From an uncultured Treponema sp. (lineage in GTDB: Bacteria > Spirochaetota > Spirochaetia > Treponematales > Treponemataceae), in the NCBI GenBank assembly GCA_946615905.1, contig CAMOIE010000018.1, positions 1 to 61,311 of the forward strand: a stretch of DNA of 61,311 nt, written 5' to 3'. The notes below the pieces were generated by a model that did no database searches, had not been told where the DNA came from, and saw only the letters and a list, made by a program, of their open reading frames with translations. Within the stretch, counting starts at the first letter, position 1. Every line of letters begins with the position of its first letter. A program made the translations under genes and the position numbers. Positions 16,463 through 24,551 of the stretch are shown here, piece by piece.

Positions 16463-17455
16463 CTATTTAAGCTCCGCCTGAACCTTGTTGAAGAGATCCA
16501 TGTCCCACTTGCCAGTGATGTTTTTGTTGTTCAGATAAGCCGGAAGAACAGCGTCGGCAAATGCCTTTGTGTCAGCCTCGTAGACGCTCAATCCCTGGTC
16601 CTTGAAGAAGCCGATAATCTCGGCCTCTGTGCTGAGGTTCTTCTCGTCACAAACCTTGCGTCCGGCCTCCACACCCTTCATGACAGCGGCCTTCTGTTTG
16701 TCAGACAGGCTGTTCCATCTTGCAGAGTTGATGCAGGGCCATACAGAGTCAACAAGGTGGTTTGTCAAAGAGATTGACTTTGTGACCTCATAGAATTTTG
16801 CAGACCGGTCTGTCGGAAGGGGGTTTTCCTGTCCGTCAACTGTTCCTGTCTGGAGGGCCATGTACAATTCAGAGAATGCGAGGGGTGTCGGGTTTGCGCC
16901 CATGGCTTTTCCGAGTGTAATCCAAGCCTCGGAGTTCGGCATACGGAGGTTCACGCCGTTAAGGTCAGCGGGAGTCTTTACAGCCTTGTTCTCGCGGAGG
17001 TTCACCTGGCGGGTTCCGAGGTAGTAGGAGCTTAAGGGTTTGATTCCCTGCTCTTTTTCAATGCGGGCAAAAACATCTTTACCGATTTCACCGTTGAGAA
17101 TCTTTGTCATGTCGTCATAGCTTTTGAAAATATATCCGGCTGTGAACATTCCGACCCATGGAGAGCCGTCTGTCAGCCAAGACGCTGAAAGATAAACGAT
17201 GTCAGCCTTTCCTGATTTTACGGCGGCGACTTCCTGGTCCTGCTTGAAGAGGGAGCCTGAGTGGTATGTCTCAACGGAGATTCCGACATCCTCAGCCTCA
17301 ACAACCTTCTTGAATTCCATCATCGCGTCATAGTGGGCGTCACCGGGGACTGCGTTCACGGAATAAATCAGGTTGACTTTTTTCTCTCCACCCCCGCAGG
17401 AAGCAAGGGCAAAGGCCATAATAGCGCAAGCTACACTAGCGATAATTTTTTTCAT
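16463..17455 (-). CDS. dctP: TRAP transporter substrate-binding lipoprotein (DctP)
   Basis: 330 residues. The lipobox LASC at residues ~17-20 predicts a lipid-anchored periplasmic receptor. Family motifs visible are LYLSASWL-like early strand, the LRMPNSEAWI strand and the substrate region GTVDGQENPLPT around residue 210. Conserved Arg in LREN and LRMPN positions fit binding of a carboxylate. Together with dctQM it imports the operon's substrate. It lies 68 bp after iclR and is probably read from the iclR promoter. Confidence 0.92.
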   Translation of the reverse strand: MKKIIASVACAIMAFALASCGGGEKKVNLIYSVNAVPGDAHYDAMMEFKKVVEAEDVGISVETYHSGSLFKQDQEVAAVKSGKADIVYLSASWLTDGSPWVGMFTAGYIFKSYDDMTKILNGEIGKDVFARIEKEQGIKPLSSYYLGTRQVNLRENKAVKTPADLNGVNLRMPNSEAWITLGKAMGANPTPLAFSELYMALQTGTVDGQENPLPTDRSAKFYEVTKSISLTNHLVDSVWPCINSARWNSLSDKQKAAVMKGVEAGRKVCDEKNLSTEAEIIGFFKDQGLSVYEADTKAFADAVLPAYLNNKNITGKWDMDLFNKVQAELK

Positions 17456-17523
17456 AAAATGTTCCTCCTTTTTAAAAACATTATGAAAGCTCTGAATTTC
17501 TTCAGTTTTAGCCTTGGTTATGG

Positions 17524-18285
17524 TTAAATCCGCGACTTAATCTCAAAAGCCGCGGTCATCAGTTTTTGGCTTATGCCTTCGACCGACTCCTCTGTGACAA
17601 CGGAGACCGGGCCGGATGCGCTCAAGCCCCCGATTAAAGCCCCTGCCCTGTTCAGGACAGGAACACCGACGCATCTGACCCCCTCCTCATGTTCGCCCTC
17701 ATCAATTGAATAGCCGCGCTCACGACTTTTTTTGAGGTCTGCCAAGAGAGCCTTTCTGTCGGTAATCGTATTCTCCGTGAATCTCTGAAAATCATCGCCT
17801 AAGCAGGAAAATTCAATATAATCCCCCATTGAGAAAAGCATGGCCTTGCCAATCGCAGTGCAGTAAAAAGGGGCTGTCTCCCCAAGGATTGACCTGTAGG
17901 GAATATTTTTCCCGTAGGATTTTGGGTAAGCTGAAAAAAGGTAAAGGACTGAATTTCCGTGTGGAATTCCAAAGTAAACAATCACGTTCAAATCTGACGC
18001 GACATCCTTCAAAATCGGCAGGATTACACTTGTATAGGGATAAGAACTCATCACCGTATATGAATATTCCAGCAATTTGTAGCCAAGCTCGTATTTTTCA
18101 GTTTCCTTATTTTTTTTGACGTAGCCGCAGAATTCCAAAGTCGAAAGAATGTTGAAAATGTTGCTTTTGTTTAAGTCCAGCATTCTGGCAATCTCAGAAA
18201 CGCCGAGGGAATTTCCGGCCTGAGTGAACAATTCGAGAACTCTTAACGCTTTTTGTAATGACTTTACTTTTCCTTCGTTTTCCAT
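17524..18285 (-). CDS. IclR-family transcriptional regulator
   Basis: About 253 residues from ATG 18285; a TTG at 18318 would add 11 residues, and neither has a clear ribosome site. The winged helix-turn-helix is at the N-terminus (SLQKALRVLELFTQAG, LGVSEIARMLDLNKSNIFNI), followed by the GAF-like effector domain (IVYFGIPHGNSVLYLF; GYSIDEGEHEEGVRCVGVPV). It is the first gene of the minus-strand operon through to the phosphohexomutase and probably controls it in response to the TRAP substrate. A 10-bp inverted repeat just upstream is the probable operator, also able to affect the divergent mutarotase gene. Confidence 0.9.
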   Translation of the reverse strand: MENEGKVKSLQKALRVLELFTQAGNSLGVSEIARMLDLNKSNIFNILSTLEFCGYVKKNKETEKYELGYKLLEYSYTVMSSYPYTSVILPILKDVASDLNVIVYFGIPHGNSVLYLFSAYPKSYGKNIPYRSILGETAPFYCTAIGKAMLFSMGDYIEFSCLGDDFQRFTENTITDRKALLADLKKSRERGYSIDEGEHEEGVRCVGVPVLNRAGALIGGLSASGPVSVVTEESVEGISQKLMTAAFEIKSRI

Positions 18286-18319
18286 AAGCAAAAAAGAAAC
18301 AAGGGATTCATGTTTCAAA

Positions 18320-18384
18320 ACGGCGTTCTTAAATACAGAACACCGTTCATATTTTTAGCTTACCACGCTTTTTCAATAAGTCAA
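18320..18384 (-). promoter_or_regulatory. iclR promoter and inverted-repeat operator
   Basis: On the minus strand TTGACT (18379-18384), 16 nt, TAAGCT (18357-18362). Immediately downstream, ACGGCGTTCT (18320-18329) and AGAACACCGT (18337-18346) form a 10-bp inverted repeat (9 of 10 matched) with a 7-nt spacer. A site covering the transcription start fits IclR autorepression. Confidence 0.6.
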
Positions 18385-18410
18385 CAGAATTTTTCAAAAT
18401 TCACATTTAT

Positions 18411-18439
18411 TTGAACAAATCCGAACTTAGGAGTATATT
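18411..18439 (+). promoter_or_regulatory. Promoter of the RbsD/FucU gene
   Basis: TTGAAC (18411-18416), 17-nt spacer, TATATT (18434-18439), about 60 nt before the ATG. It overlaps back-to-back with the iclR promoter region. Confidence 0.6.
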
Positions 18440-18498
18440 GAAATGCGTATGAAAATTTCGCCTTTTTCAGACAGGCGATTCTAACTGGAGGAATAAGA

Positions 18499-18936
18499 AT
18501 GCTTACAAAAATCAGCAAAATTTTAACCGGGGACTTATTGAAAATTCTCTGCGACATGGGGCACGGGGACAAACTGGCGATTGTGGACGCAAACTACCCG
18601 GCTTTTACAAACGGAAAGAGGGTAATCCAGCTGCCCGGAGTCAACGCGGATGAATTCCTAAAGGCAATCACCGACATTTTCCCCCTGGACCACGTTCCAG
18701 AATTCCCCGTCCTTTTGATGGACATGGAGCCTAAGGACAAGGCGGCCGGAATGGCAGACCCGGAGCTTTGGGGCATATTTGAAAAAATCGTCAGCGAAAG
18801 TTATGACGGCAAAAAAACAGGTAAAATCGCCCGCAACGACTTTTACAAAACGAGTCAGGAATGCTACGCGATTGTCCAGACAGGGGAATCACGCCTTTAC
18901 GGAAACATAATTCTTGCAAAGGGTGTGGTAAAATAA
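18499..18936 (+). CDS. RbsD/FucU-family sugar mutarotase
   Basis: 145 residues, a complete RbsD/FucU domain. It converts between pyranose/furanose or alpha/beta forms of a free sugar in the cytoplasm, supplying the form used by a kinase or isomerase. Visible motifs: ILCDMGHGDKLAIVDANYPA with the conserved His, VNADEFLKAI, and the C-terminal YAIVQTGESRLYGNIILAKG. The length and the ..TGE.R.Y.N.IL.KG ending are closer to FucU than RbsD. GGAGG precedes the start. It is divergent from iclR and almost certainly belongs to the same catabolic regulon. Confidence 0.88.
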   Translation: MLTKISKILTGDLLKILCDMGHGDKLAIVDANYPAFTNGKRVIQLPGVNADEFLKAITDIFPLDHVPEFPVLLMDMEPKDKAAGMADPELWGIFEKIVSESYDGKKTGKIARNDFYKTSQECYAIVQTGESRLYGNIILAKGVVK

Positions 18937-19015
18937 ATTTTGGAGGAAACATTTACCCCGTCATTTTCAGTAAGCCTGCAATTGATTTTCTCTGTTCACT
19001 AATTCTGATTCCATA

Positions 19016-19021
19016 TATAAT
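19016..19021 (+). promoter_or_regulatory. hisH -10 box, 6 nt before start codon (leaderless)
   Basis: TATAAT at 19016-19021, then CAAACT, then ATG 19028. There is no Shine-Dalgarno sequence. Transcription would begin at or next to the start codon. Confidence 0.6.
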
Positions 19022-19027
19022 CAAACT

Positions 19028-19666
19028 ATGACTGGAATCGTAGACTATAATGCGGGAAACATTAAGAGCGTGGAGCGTGCCTTGTCTTTTTTGGGGGCGC
19101 CCTACATTCTCTCAAAAAATCCCGCTGAATTAAAAAATGTTGACCGGCTGATTTTCCCCGGTGTAGGCGAGGCGGCCTATGCAATGGAACAGCTGAAAAA
19201 ATCTGGATTTGACTCATTTTTGCGCGACTGGGCGGCGGCCGGCAGGGACTTGCTTGGAATCTGCCTAGGCTCTCAAATTATCTTTGAGCATTCTGAGGAA
19301 GGGGATGTCGACTGTCTGGGGATTTTGCCCGGCACAATCCGCCATTTTGACTCAGTTTGGAAAGACGCGAATTTCTCAGGCGGTCTCAAAGTTCCCCACA
19401 TGGGTTGGAACAACCTGACTTATAAAAACGGCTCTTCCCCGCTTTTTGACGGTGTTAGCCAAGACTCAGACTTTTACTTTGTCCACTCATATTTGATTCA
19501 GCCCTCAGACCCGGCAATAATCAAGGCGACGGCTGACTACGGCTGCCAGGTTCCCGCCTGCGTCTCAAAAGGCAGCGTCACCGCATTCCAGTTCCACCCC
19601 GAAAAATCCGGTCAGTCCGGCCTGCAGATTTTAAAGAATTATGTTAAAGGTGATTTGAAATGCTGA
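19028..19666 (+). CDS. hisH: Imidazole glycerol phosphate synthase, glutaminase subunit HisH
   Basis: 212 residues, a class I glutamine amidotransferase. The catalytic Cys is in LLGICLGSQIIFE and the His-Glu pair is in FQFHPEKSG. It releases ammonia from glutamine for HisF in the fifth step of histidine biosynthesis. It overlaps hisF by 7 nt, so the two are coupled. No other his genes are nearby, which leaves open use in an alternative amidotransfer pathway such as the HisH/HisF-like pairs of surface-sugar biosynthesis. Confidence 0.9.
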   Translation: MTGIVDYNAGNIKSVERALSFLGAPYILSKNPAELKNVDRLIFPGVGEAAYAMEQLKKSGFDSFLRDWAAAGRDLLGICLGSQIIFEHSEEGDVDCLGILPGTIRHFDSVWKDANFSGGLKVPHMGWNNLTYKNGSSPLFDGVSQDSDFYFVHSYLIQPSDPAIIKATADYGCQVPACVSKGSVTAFQFHPEKSGQSGLQILKNYVKGDLKC

Positions 19667-20424
19667 AAAAAAGAATAATCGTATGCTTGGACGTGAAGGA
19701 CGGGCGGACTACAAAGGGCGTGAAATTCCAGAACAACCGCGACATCGGCGACCCGGTTGAAATGGCCGCAGAATACTACAAGCAGGGAGTCGATGAGCTG
19801 GTCTTCTATGACATCATGGCCTCAGCCCGTGGAAGGGGACCTATTCTCGACCTGATTTCCCGCGTCGCCTCAAAGGTCTTCATTCCATTTTGCGTTGGAG
19901 GCGGAATCGGCACAATCGAGGACATAAGGTCAACGATTCTCGCCGGGGCAGAAAAAATCTCCCTTAACTCACAGGCAGTAAAAAATCCTGGACTGATTTC
20001 AGAAGGAGCGCGCATTTTCGGAAATCAGTGCATAGTCCTCGGAATGGATGCGGCCCGCGATGAAAGTTGCCCATCAGGCTACAGGGTCTACATAAACGGT
20101 GGTCGTGTAAAAACTGAGCTGGACGCCCGCGAATGGGCTGTAAAGGCAGTTGAACTCGGAGCCGGAGAAATCGTCTTGAATTCGATTGATGCGGACGGCA
20201 TGAAAAACGGCTACGAGATTCCTCTGACAAAAATGATTGCAGAGTCTGTCCCTGTTCCTGTGATTGCCTCTGGCGGCGGCGGAAAGCCGGAGCATCTGGC
20301 AGATGTCCTCACGGAAGGAAAAGCAGATGCCGCCCTGATTGCCTCCATGGTTCACACGGAAGGCTACACAGTCAGCGGCATAAAGTCAGATCTGCAGAAT
20401 ATGAATGTGCCTGTACGGCTCTAG
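19660..20424 (+). CDS. hisF: Imidazole glycerol phosphate synthase cyclase subunit HisF (or HisF-like)
   Basis: 254 residues, a (beta/alpha)8 barrel of normal length. Catalytic Asp residues are expected at CLDVKDG (N-terminal) and NSIDADGMKNGYE; phosphate loops GGGIG and ASGGGG are present. Some normally strict positions differ (TTKGVKF for VVKGVNF, IMASARGRG for ITAS.EGR), so it may be a divergent or surface-polysaccharide-type HisF. It forms a complex with HisH. Confidence 0.85.
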   Translation: MLKKRIIVCLDVKDGRTTKGVKFQNNRDIGDPVEMAAEYYKQGVDELVFYDIMASARGRGPILDLISRVASKVFIPFCVGGGIGTIEDIRSTILAGAEKISLNSQAVKNPGLISEGARIFGNQCIVLGMDAARDESCPSGYRVYINGGRVKTELDAREWAVKAVELGAGEIVLNSIDADGMKNGYEIPLTKMIAESVPVPVIASGGGGKPEHLADVLTEGKADAALIASMVHTEGYTVSGIKSDLQNMNVPVRL

Positions 20425-20564
20425 CACACACGCGGGAGGGATAGTAGCACCGCCGCAGGCGTTCCGAAGCGTAAGCGTAGGAATGGAGCGCGGTTAGCGC
20501 GGAAGTGCGAATAGCCCGGCGGCAAAGCCGACCCGCCCTGAAAAATGAATGTCACCGTCCCTCT
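20425..20564. repeat. GC-rich intergenic element with several short hairpins
   Basis: 140 bp between the converging hisF and aldolase genes. Short repeats and hairpins follow each other: CCGCCGCAGGCG, GCGTAAGCG, GCGCGGTTAGCGCGG and CCGGCGGCAAAGCCGACC. The last is echoed at 32401-32416 (CCGGCGGCAAGCCGCC). This is a repetitive-extragenic-palindrome-like element, possibly serving both genes as terminator. No reading frame is supported. Confidence 0.45.
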
Positions 20565-21356
20565 CTAGCACAAGACCTCGCGGGCAGGGTTCACGGCATT
20601 CGCCATCATGTCCTTCAAGGCTTTTTGGAAGTGCCACATGTCGTTGCCGACGATAATCATGTCATAGCCGTCTTTTACGGCTTTCTCAAGATTTTCTTTC
20701 GTTGGTGGAACGACAGGCCCCAAAAGGTGAATTCCCTTGGCACGGGCTTTTTCAACCAAAGTTTTGTAGGCGGCCTTAACTTCATCGCCCATCGAATAGC
20801 CGATTTTTAGCCCCATCGAGTTCGCATAGTCAATCGGGCCGAAGTTCACAGCGTCAATTCCCTTCACGTCAAGAATCTCGTCGATGTTCTCGGTGAACTC
20901 AAAGTCCTCGTCCATAGGAATCACAAGGGTGTCTCGGTTCTGCTGCTCGATGTACTTGTTCCAGTCAAAATCCTTGTAGCCAAATCCGGCGGCCCTTACG
21001 TTGGATTCCCCTCCCCGCCTTCCGAGCGGATAAAATTTCGCGGCCTCCACCGCCCTTCTGGCCATTTCCGCAGTCTTGCAGTGGGGAATCACAACTCCGT
21101 CAGCCCCCCATTCAAGGACTTTGCGGATTGCAACCTCGTCATCGTCAGCCATTCGGACAAGAATCGAAATGTCATGGAGGCGGGCGGCCATAATCTGTTT
21201 TTCAAAAGCCTCGTCCAACATGTAGTTCGTGTGCTCAAGGTCAAGGTAGATGAAATCTAAGCCCGACATCGCGATATTTTCGATTATGCAGGTCGTCCCG
21301 GTAAAGCAGGCCATCCCGAATACCGGTCCTTTTTTTAATTTTTCTCTCAAAGTCAT
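20565..21356 (-). CDS. HpcH/HpaI-family aldolase (class II, 2-keto-3-deoxy acid aldolase type)
   Basis: 263 residues, the usual length. Metal- and pyruvate-binding features: DFIYLDLEHTNY (early Asp/Glu), RRAVEAAKFYPLGRRGG (Arg and GxRG-type loop), VIPMDEDFEFTENIDEIL (metal Glu region) and VNFGPIDYANSMG (Asp). The family cleaves 2-keto-4-hydroxy acids into pyruvate and an aldehyde. Encoded after the second TRAP dctM (63 bp), it probably processes the imported sugar acid. The normal MIE metal motif is MDED here, so the exact substrate class is uncertain. Confidence 0.85.
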   Translation of the reverse strand: MTLREKLKKGPVFGMACFTGTTCIIENIAMSGLDFIYLDLEHTNYMLDEAFEKQIMAARLHDISILVRMADDDEVAIRKVLEWGADGVVIPHCKTAEMARRAVEAAKFYPLGRRGGESNVRAAGFGYKDFDWNKYIEQQNRDTLVIPMDEDFEFTENIDEILDVKGIDAVNFGPIDYANSMGLKIGYSMGDEVKAAYKTLVEKARAKGIHLLGPVVPPTKENLEKAVKDGYDMIIVGNDMWHFQKALKDMMANAVNPAREVLC

Positions 21357-21419
21357 TTTTTTTCCTCCTAAAAAACTCCGCGTTAGCGGCGCGACAGGAT
21401 ATCACTCCTCCAAAAGTCG

Positions 21420-22712
21420 TCAGTTCAACCCGTAGCCGAACAAGGCTGGAAGCCAAGTCGTAAGCGCGGGAATGACGGAAATCAAAATCAGGACGATGAC
21501 GTTGCAGGCGACATAAGGAAGCGCGTGGTAGAAGATTTTCACGACGGGCATTCCGTTGATTTTGTTGCAGGCGTTGAGGCACATTCCGACAGGCGGGGTG
21601 ACAAGGCCAATCGCGAGGCCAGTTATCATCATCGCGCCGAACTGCAAGGTTGTGAATCCGTACTCCTGCATGACGGGGAGGAGAATCGGAGTCAAAAGCA
21701 AAATGGCGGGAGACACGTCGATGAAAGTTCCGACCATCAAAATCATCAGGACGAAAATCAATGCGATTCCCCATGACGGCATGTTCAAGCTCATGAAGAA
21801 TCCGGCTATTATCTGCGGGACATTCTGCATGGTCAAAACCCAGGTGAAAATCGTCGTAAAGCCGATGATAATCATGATTGAGGAGCTTGAGACGAAGGTC
21901 TTTTTCAATGCGACCCAGACATCTTTCCAAGTAAGCTCCCGGTAGACGAAGAAGCCGACTATCAGCGAGTAGAAAACCGCCACGCCCGCGCTCTCGGAGG
22001 CCGTGCAGACTCCGCCTGAAACGCAGACGATGATGAAAATAGGCATGATGAGGGCTGGAAGTCCGCCAAGGATGTGCTTCCAGAAAAGCTTGGAGTCGAA
22101 CGTCCCCCGCTTTGGGTGCCAGTGCTTTTTGACGCTAATTGCGTAGACTAAAATCAACTGGGAAAGTCCGATCAAGACTCCGGGAAGGGCACCAGCCAGG
22201 AACAAGGCGCCAACGGAGCCGCCTGAAATCATAGAGTAGACAATCATCGGTGTTGACGGGGGGATAATCATTCCCATCGTCGAGGAGGCGACCGTAATTC
22301 CAGTGGAGGGGCCTTCGGGGTAGCCCTGCTCCTTCATCGCAGGAATTTCGATGGAGCCGAGCGCGGAAGTGTCTGCAACTGAGGAGCCTGAGATTCCGCC
22401 GAAAAGCATGGAGGCAACGACGTTCACTTCACCGAGTCCGCCGTTAATCGGACGGAGAATCTCCATGCAGAAATTCATGAGACGCTGGGTGAGACCGCCC
22501 ACGTTCATCAGTTCTCCCGCCAACATGAAAAGGGGCATGGCTATCATCAGCTCGCTGAATGCGCCGTTCCAGACACGCTGGGGAATCATGCTCAAAAACG
22601 GAAGTCCACTCGCCTCGATATAGGCTATGCAGGAAGCCCCGATGGAAAATGCCAGCGGAACTCCAAGAAAGGCGAATACTATAAGAAAAATTAAAAGAAT
22701 GACCATCGCCAT
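21420..22712 (-). CDS. dctM: TRAP transporter large permease (DctM), second system
   Basis: 430 residues, polytopic, with FGGISGSSVADTSALGSIEI, TMGMIIPPSTPMIVY and GVCTASESAGVAVFY signatures of DctM. Partner of the dctQ 2 bp upstream. Ion-driven import across the inner membrane. Confidence 0.92.
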   Translation of the reverse strand: MAMVILLIFLIVFAFLGVPLAFSIGASCIAYIEASGLPFLSMIPQRVWNGAFSELMIAMPLFMLAGELMNVGGLTQRLMNFCMEILRPINGGLGEVNVVASMLFGGISGSSVADTSALGSIEIPAMKEQGYPEGPSTGITVASSTMGMIIPPSTPMIVYSMISGGSVGALFLAGALPGVLIGLSQLILVYAISVKKHWHPKRGTFDSKLFWKHILGGLPALIMPIFIIVCVSGGVCTASESAGVAVFYSLIVGFFVYRELTWKDVWVALKKTFVSSSSIMIIIGFTTIFTWVLTMQNVPQIIAGFFMSLNMPSWGIALIFVLMILMVGTFIDVSPAILLLTPILLPVMQEYGFTTLQFGAMMITGLAIGLVTPPVGMCLNACNKINGMPVVKIFYHALPYVACNVIVLILISVIPALTTWLPALFGYGLN

Positions 22713-22714
22713 AA

Positions 22715-23236
22715 TCAGTTTTCCTCCTTTTTGTTCTCAAAAGCCGAGAGGGGGCGGGTAAAAAGGTCTGCGATTTTTATGATTGTGCAAAGGGCGCAGA
22801 TTGCGCCGGAAACAGGCATGATACCGTACATGTACTTCATCGGAATCTCCATGCCCATCGATAGCTGCTGACCGGCCATGGCCACGTATTTTACGCTTTC
22901 ATAAGTGAAGACCACCACGACGATCAGGACGATAAAATAGTCCACGATTGAAAGAATTTTCTTTACGGGAGCCTTCAAAGTATTGAAGAGGATGTCAATT
23001 ATGACGTGTTCATTTTTCAATATGTTCACGCCCAAGCCCCAGAAAGTCGTGAAGGCGAAGAGAGTGACGTTGAATTCGGAAAGCTCCTTCCAGCTTATCG
23101 AAAAGAAGTAGCGCATGATGACGGCGAAGCATACCAAAATTGCCAAAAGCCCTATGGCGACTACCCCGATTCCGAAATATATGTCAAAAAGACTTTTCCC
23201 TATTTTCTTTAATTTTTCCATGCGATTTTCCTTCAA
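22715..23236 (-). CDS. dctQ: TRAP transporter small permease (DctQ), second system
   Basis: 173 residues, four helices, with CFAVIMRYFFSISWKELSE, the DctQ signature, near residue 38. An alternative start at MEKLKK (5 residues in) is possible. It lies 53 bp after dctP2 and 2 bp before dctM2. Confidence 0.88.
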   Translation of the reverse strand: MKENRMEKLKKIGKSLFDIYFGIGVVAIGLLAILVCFAVIMRYFFSISWKELSEFNVTLFAFTTFWGLGVNILKNEHVIIDILFNTLKAPVKKILSIVDYFIVLIVVVVFTYESVKYVAMAGQQLSMGMEIPMKYMYGIMPVSGAICALCTIIKIADLFTRPLSAFENKKEEN

Positions 23237-23289
23237 AAAAGCCGCACGTTTTTCCCGTGCGGCCTTGAAATCATTTCCTTTCTCGAGCC

Positions 23290-24327
23290 TTATTTTGCGG
23301 CCGCAGAAATTTTCAGCATTTCATCCATCTCAGCCTGAGTACAGATTCCCTCGCTAACCATCTGCTGATAGACAGGCTTTGATGCGTCCTGGAAAGCCTT
23401 TAACTCGTCAGCCGTAGGAACGTAAACCTGGGCACCGCTCTTGATGATTGTCTGCTTTGCGTCCTCTGAGTTCTGGTCAATCAACTGGTCGTTGTAGGCT
23501 CCCATTTCTGTGGCGCACTCAGAGATGATTTTGCGGTATTCTTCCGGGAGGGACTTCCACCATGCGGCGTTGACATAGAAGGGGTCCGGATGGAACTGGT
23601 AATTGACCTGTGTGAAGTATTTCTGAACTTCATAGAATTTCATTCCGACCACGTTCACCCATGGATTTTCCTGACCATCGGCGACACCAGTCTTGAGTCC
23701 CATGTAGAGGTCTGCATAAGGAACTGAAACTGTGGATGCCCCCATAGCCTTGAAAGTGAGGTCTATTGTCTTCATTCCGTTCGTACGCATTTTGAGTCCC
23801 TTCAAATCGGCAGGGCTTTTTATCGGGTGATTGTTGTTTGAGAACTGGCGGTAGCCACCAGCATCGCAAAGATTGATGATTACAGTGCCGGTCTTTTCCT
23901 CGGCTTCCGCACAGACTTTTTTCGCCAAGTCTGACTGAAGAAGGGCCGTAACTTGGGCGCGGTTTTCAGTAAGGAAGGGAGCTGTAAACATCAGAAGGCG
24001 GGGACTGAAGTCGAACTGACCGCCGCGCATACCCTGTATAGTCCCCTGGACAACCTGCTCAAGCATTTCCTTTTCAGTTCCGAGCTGGCCGTTTCCGAAA
24101 ACCTGAACTTTCACATGTCCGCCGGTCTTCTCCTGAACGTCCTTGGCGAATTTCTCCATTGAGACGAAGCGGGGATTTCCCTGCGGCTGGGCATGGCCGA
24201 CCATCATCGTGAAATTGCCCAAATCCTTTTTGCCAGAAGAAGAATTAGCAGCATTCTCCTTTTTCTGGCAGCCCGAAACAGCAAAAATCAGCATCGCTGA
24301 TAGAGCGGCTGAAATAATTTTTTTCAT
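23290..24327 (-). CDS. dctP: TRAP transporter substrate-binding lipoprotein (DctP), second system
   Basis: 345 residues from ATG 24327, which has AAAGGAGG upstream; a longer frame to 24360 would run through the operator. The lipobox AVSGC gives a lipid-anchored receptor. The LKGLKMRTNGMKTIDL strand and TGVADGQENPWVNV substrate loop are typical. Its promoter region contains a perfect GntR-type palindrome. Confidence 0.92.
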   Translation of the reverse strand: MKKIISAALSAMLIFAVSGCQKKENAANSSSGKKDLGNFTMMVGHAQPQGNPRFVSMEKFAKDVQEKTGGHVKVQVFGNGQLGTEKEMLEQVVQGTIQGMRGGQFDFSPRLLMFTAPFLTENRAQVTALLQSDLAKKVCAEAEEKTGTVIINLCDAGGYRQFSNNNHPIKSPADLKGLKMRTNGMKTIDLTFKAMGASTVSVPYADLYMGLKTGVADGQENPWVNVVGMKFYEVQKYFTQVNYQFHPDPFYVNAAWWKSLPEEYRKIISECATEMGAYNDQLIDQNSEDAKQTIIKSGAQVYVPTADELKAFQDASKPVYQQMVSEGICTQAEMDEMLKISAAAK

Positions 24328-24348
24328 AAGAGCCTCCTTTATGGCCAA

Positions 24349-24362
24349 ACTTGTATACAAGT
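24349..24362. promoter_or_regulatory. GntR operator upstream of dctP2
   Basis: Perfect 14-bp palindrome ACTTGTATACAAGT, 21 nt before the dctP2 start. Its 10-bp core TTGTATACAA recurs at 24520-24529 before the divergent gntR gene. Confidence 0.75.
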
Positions 24363-24452
24363 TCTTTTTACATTTTTATTTTCACTCGGAATCTGAAATT
24401 TTGCAAATAAAAAATTCAATTTTTCCGCATTTTTTTATTTTTTTAATTCTTT

Positions 24453-24481
24453 TTGACTTGCTTTTAATTATGTTATAGAAT
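24453..24481 (+). promoter_or_regulatory. gntR promoter
   Basis: TTGACT (24453-24458), 17-nt spacer, TAGAAT (24476-24481). The operator copy at 24520-24529 would lie about 30 nt into the transcript. Confidence 0.55.
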
Positions 24482-24519
24482 TAGAAACGCTTTTATTCCT
24501 GCTGCGAGCATTTTATAGC

Positions 24520-24529
24520 TTGTATACAA
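24520..24529. promoter_or_regulatory. GntR operator upstream of gntR
   Basis: TTGTATACAA, identical to the core of the palindrome at 24349-24362 and about 22 nt before the gntR start, indicating autoregulation. Confidence 0.7.
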
Positions 24530-24551
24530 CCAAATTTAAAAGGAATCATCT

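Noticed and set aside
20425..20564. Possible structured RNA or tRNA in the GC-rich spacer after hisF
   Set aside because: Several short hairpins but no cloverleaf and no known riboswitch core; kept only as a repeat.
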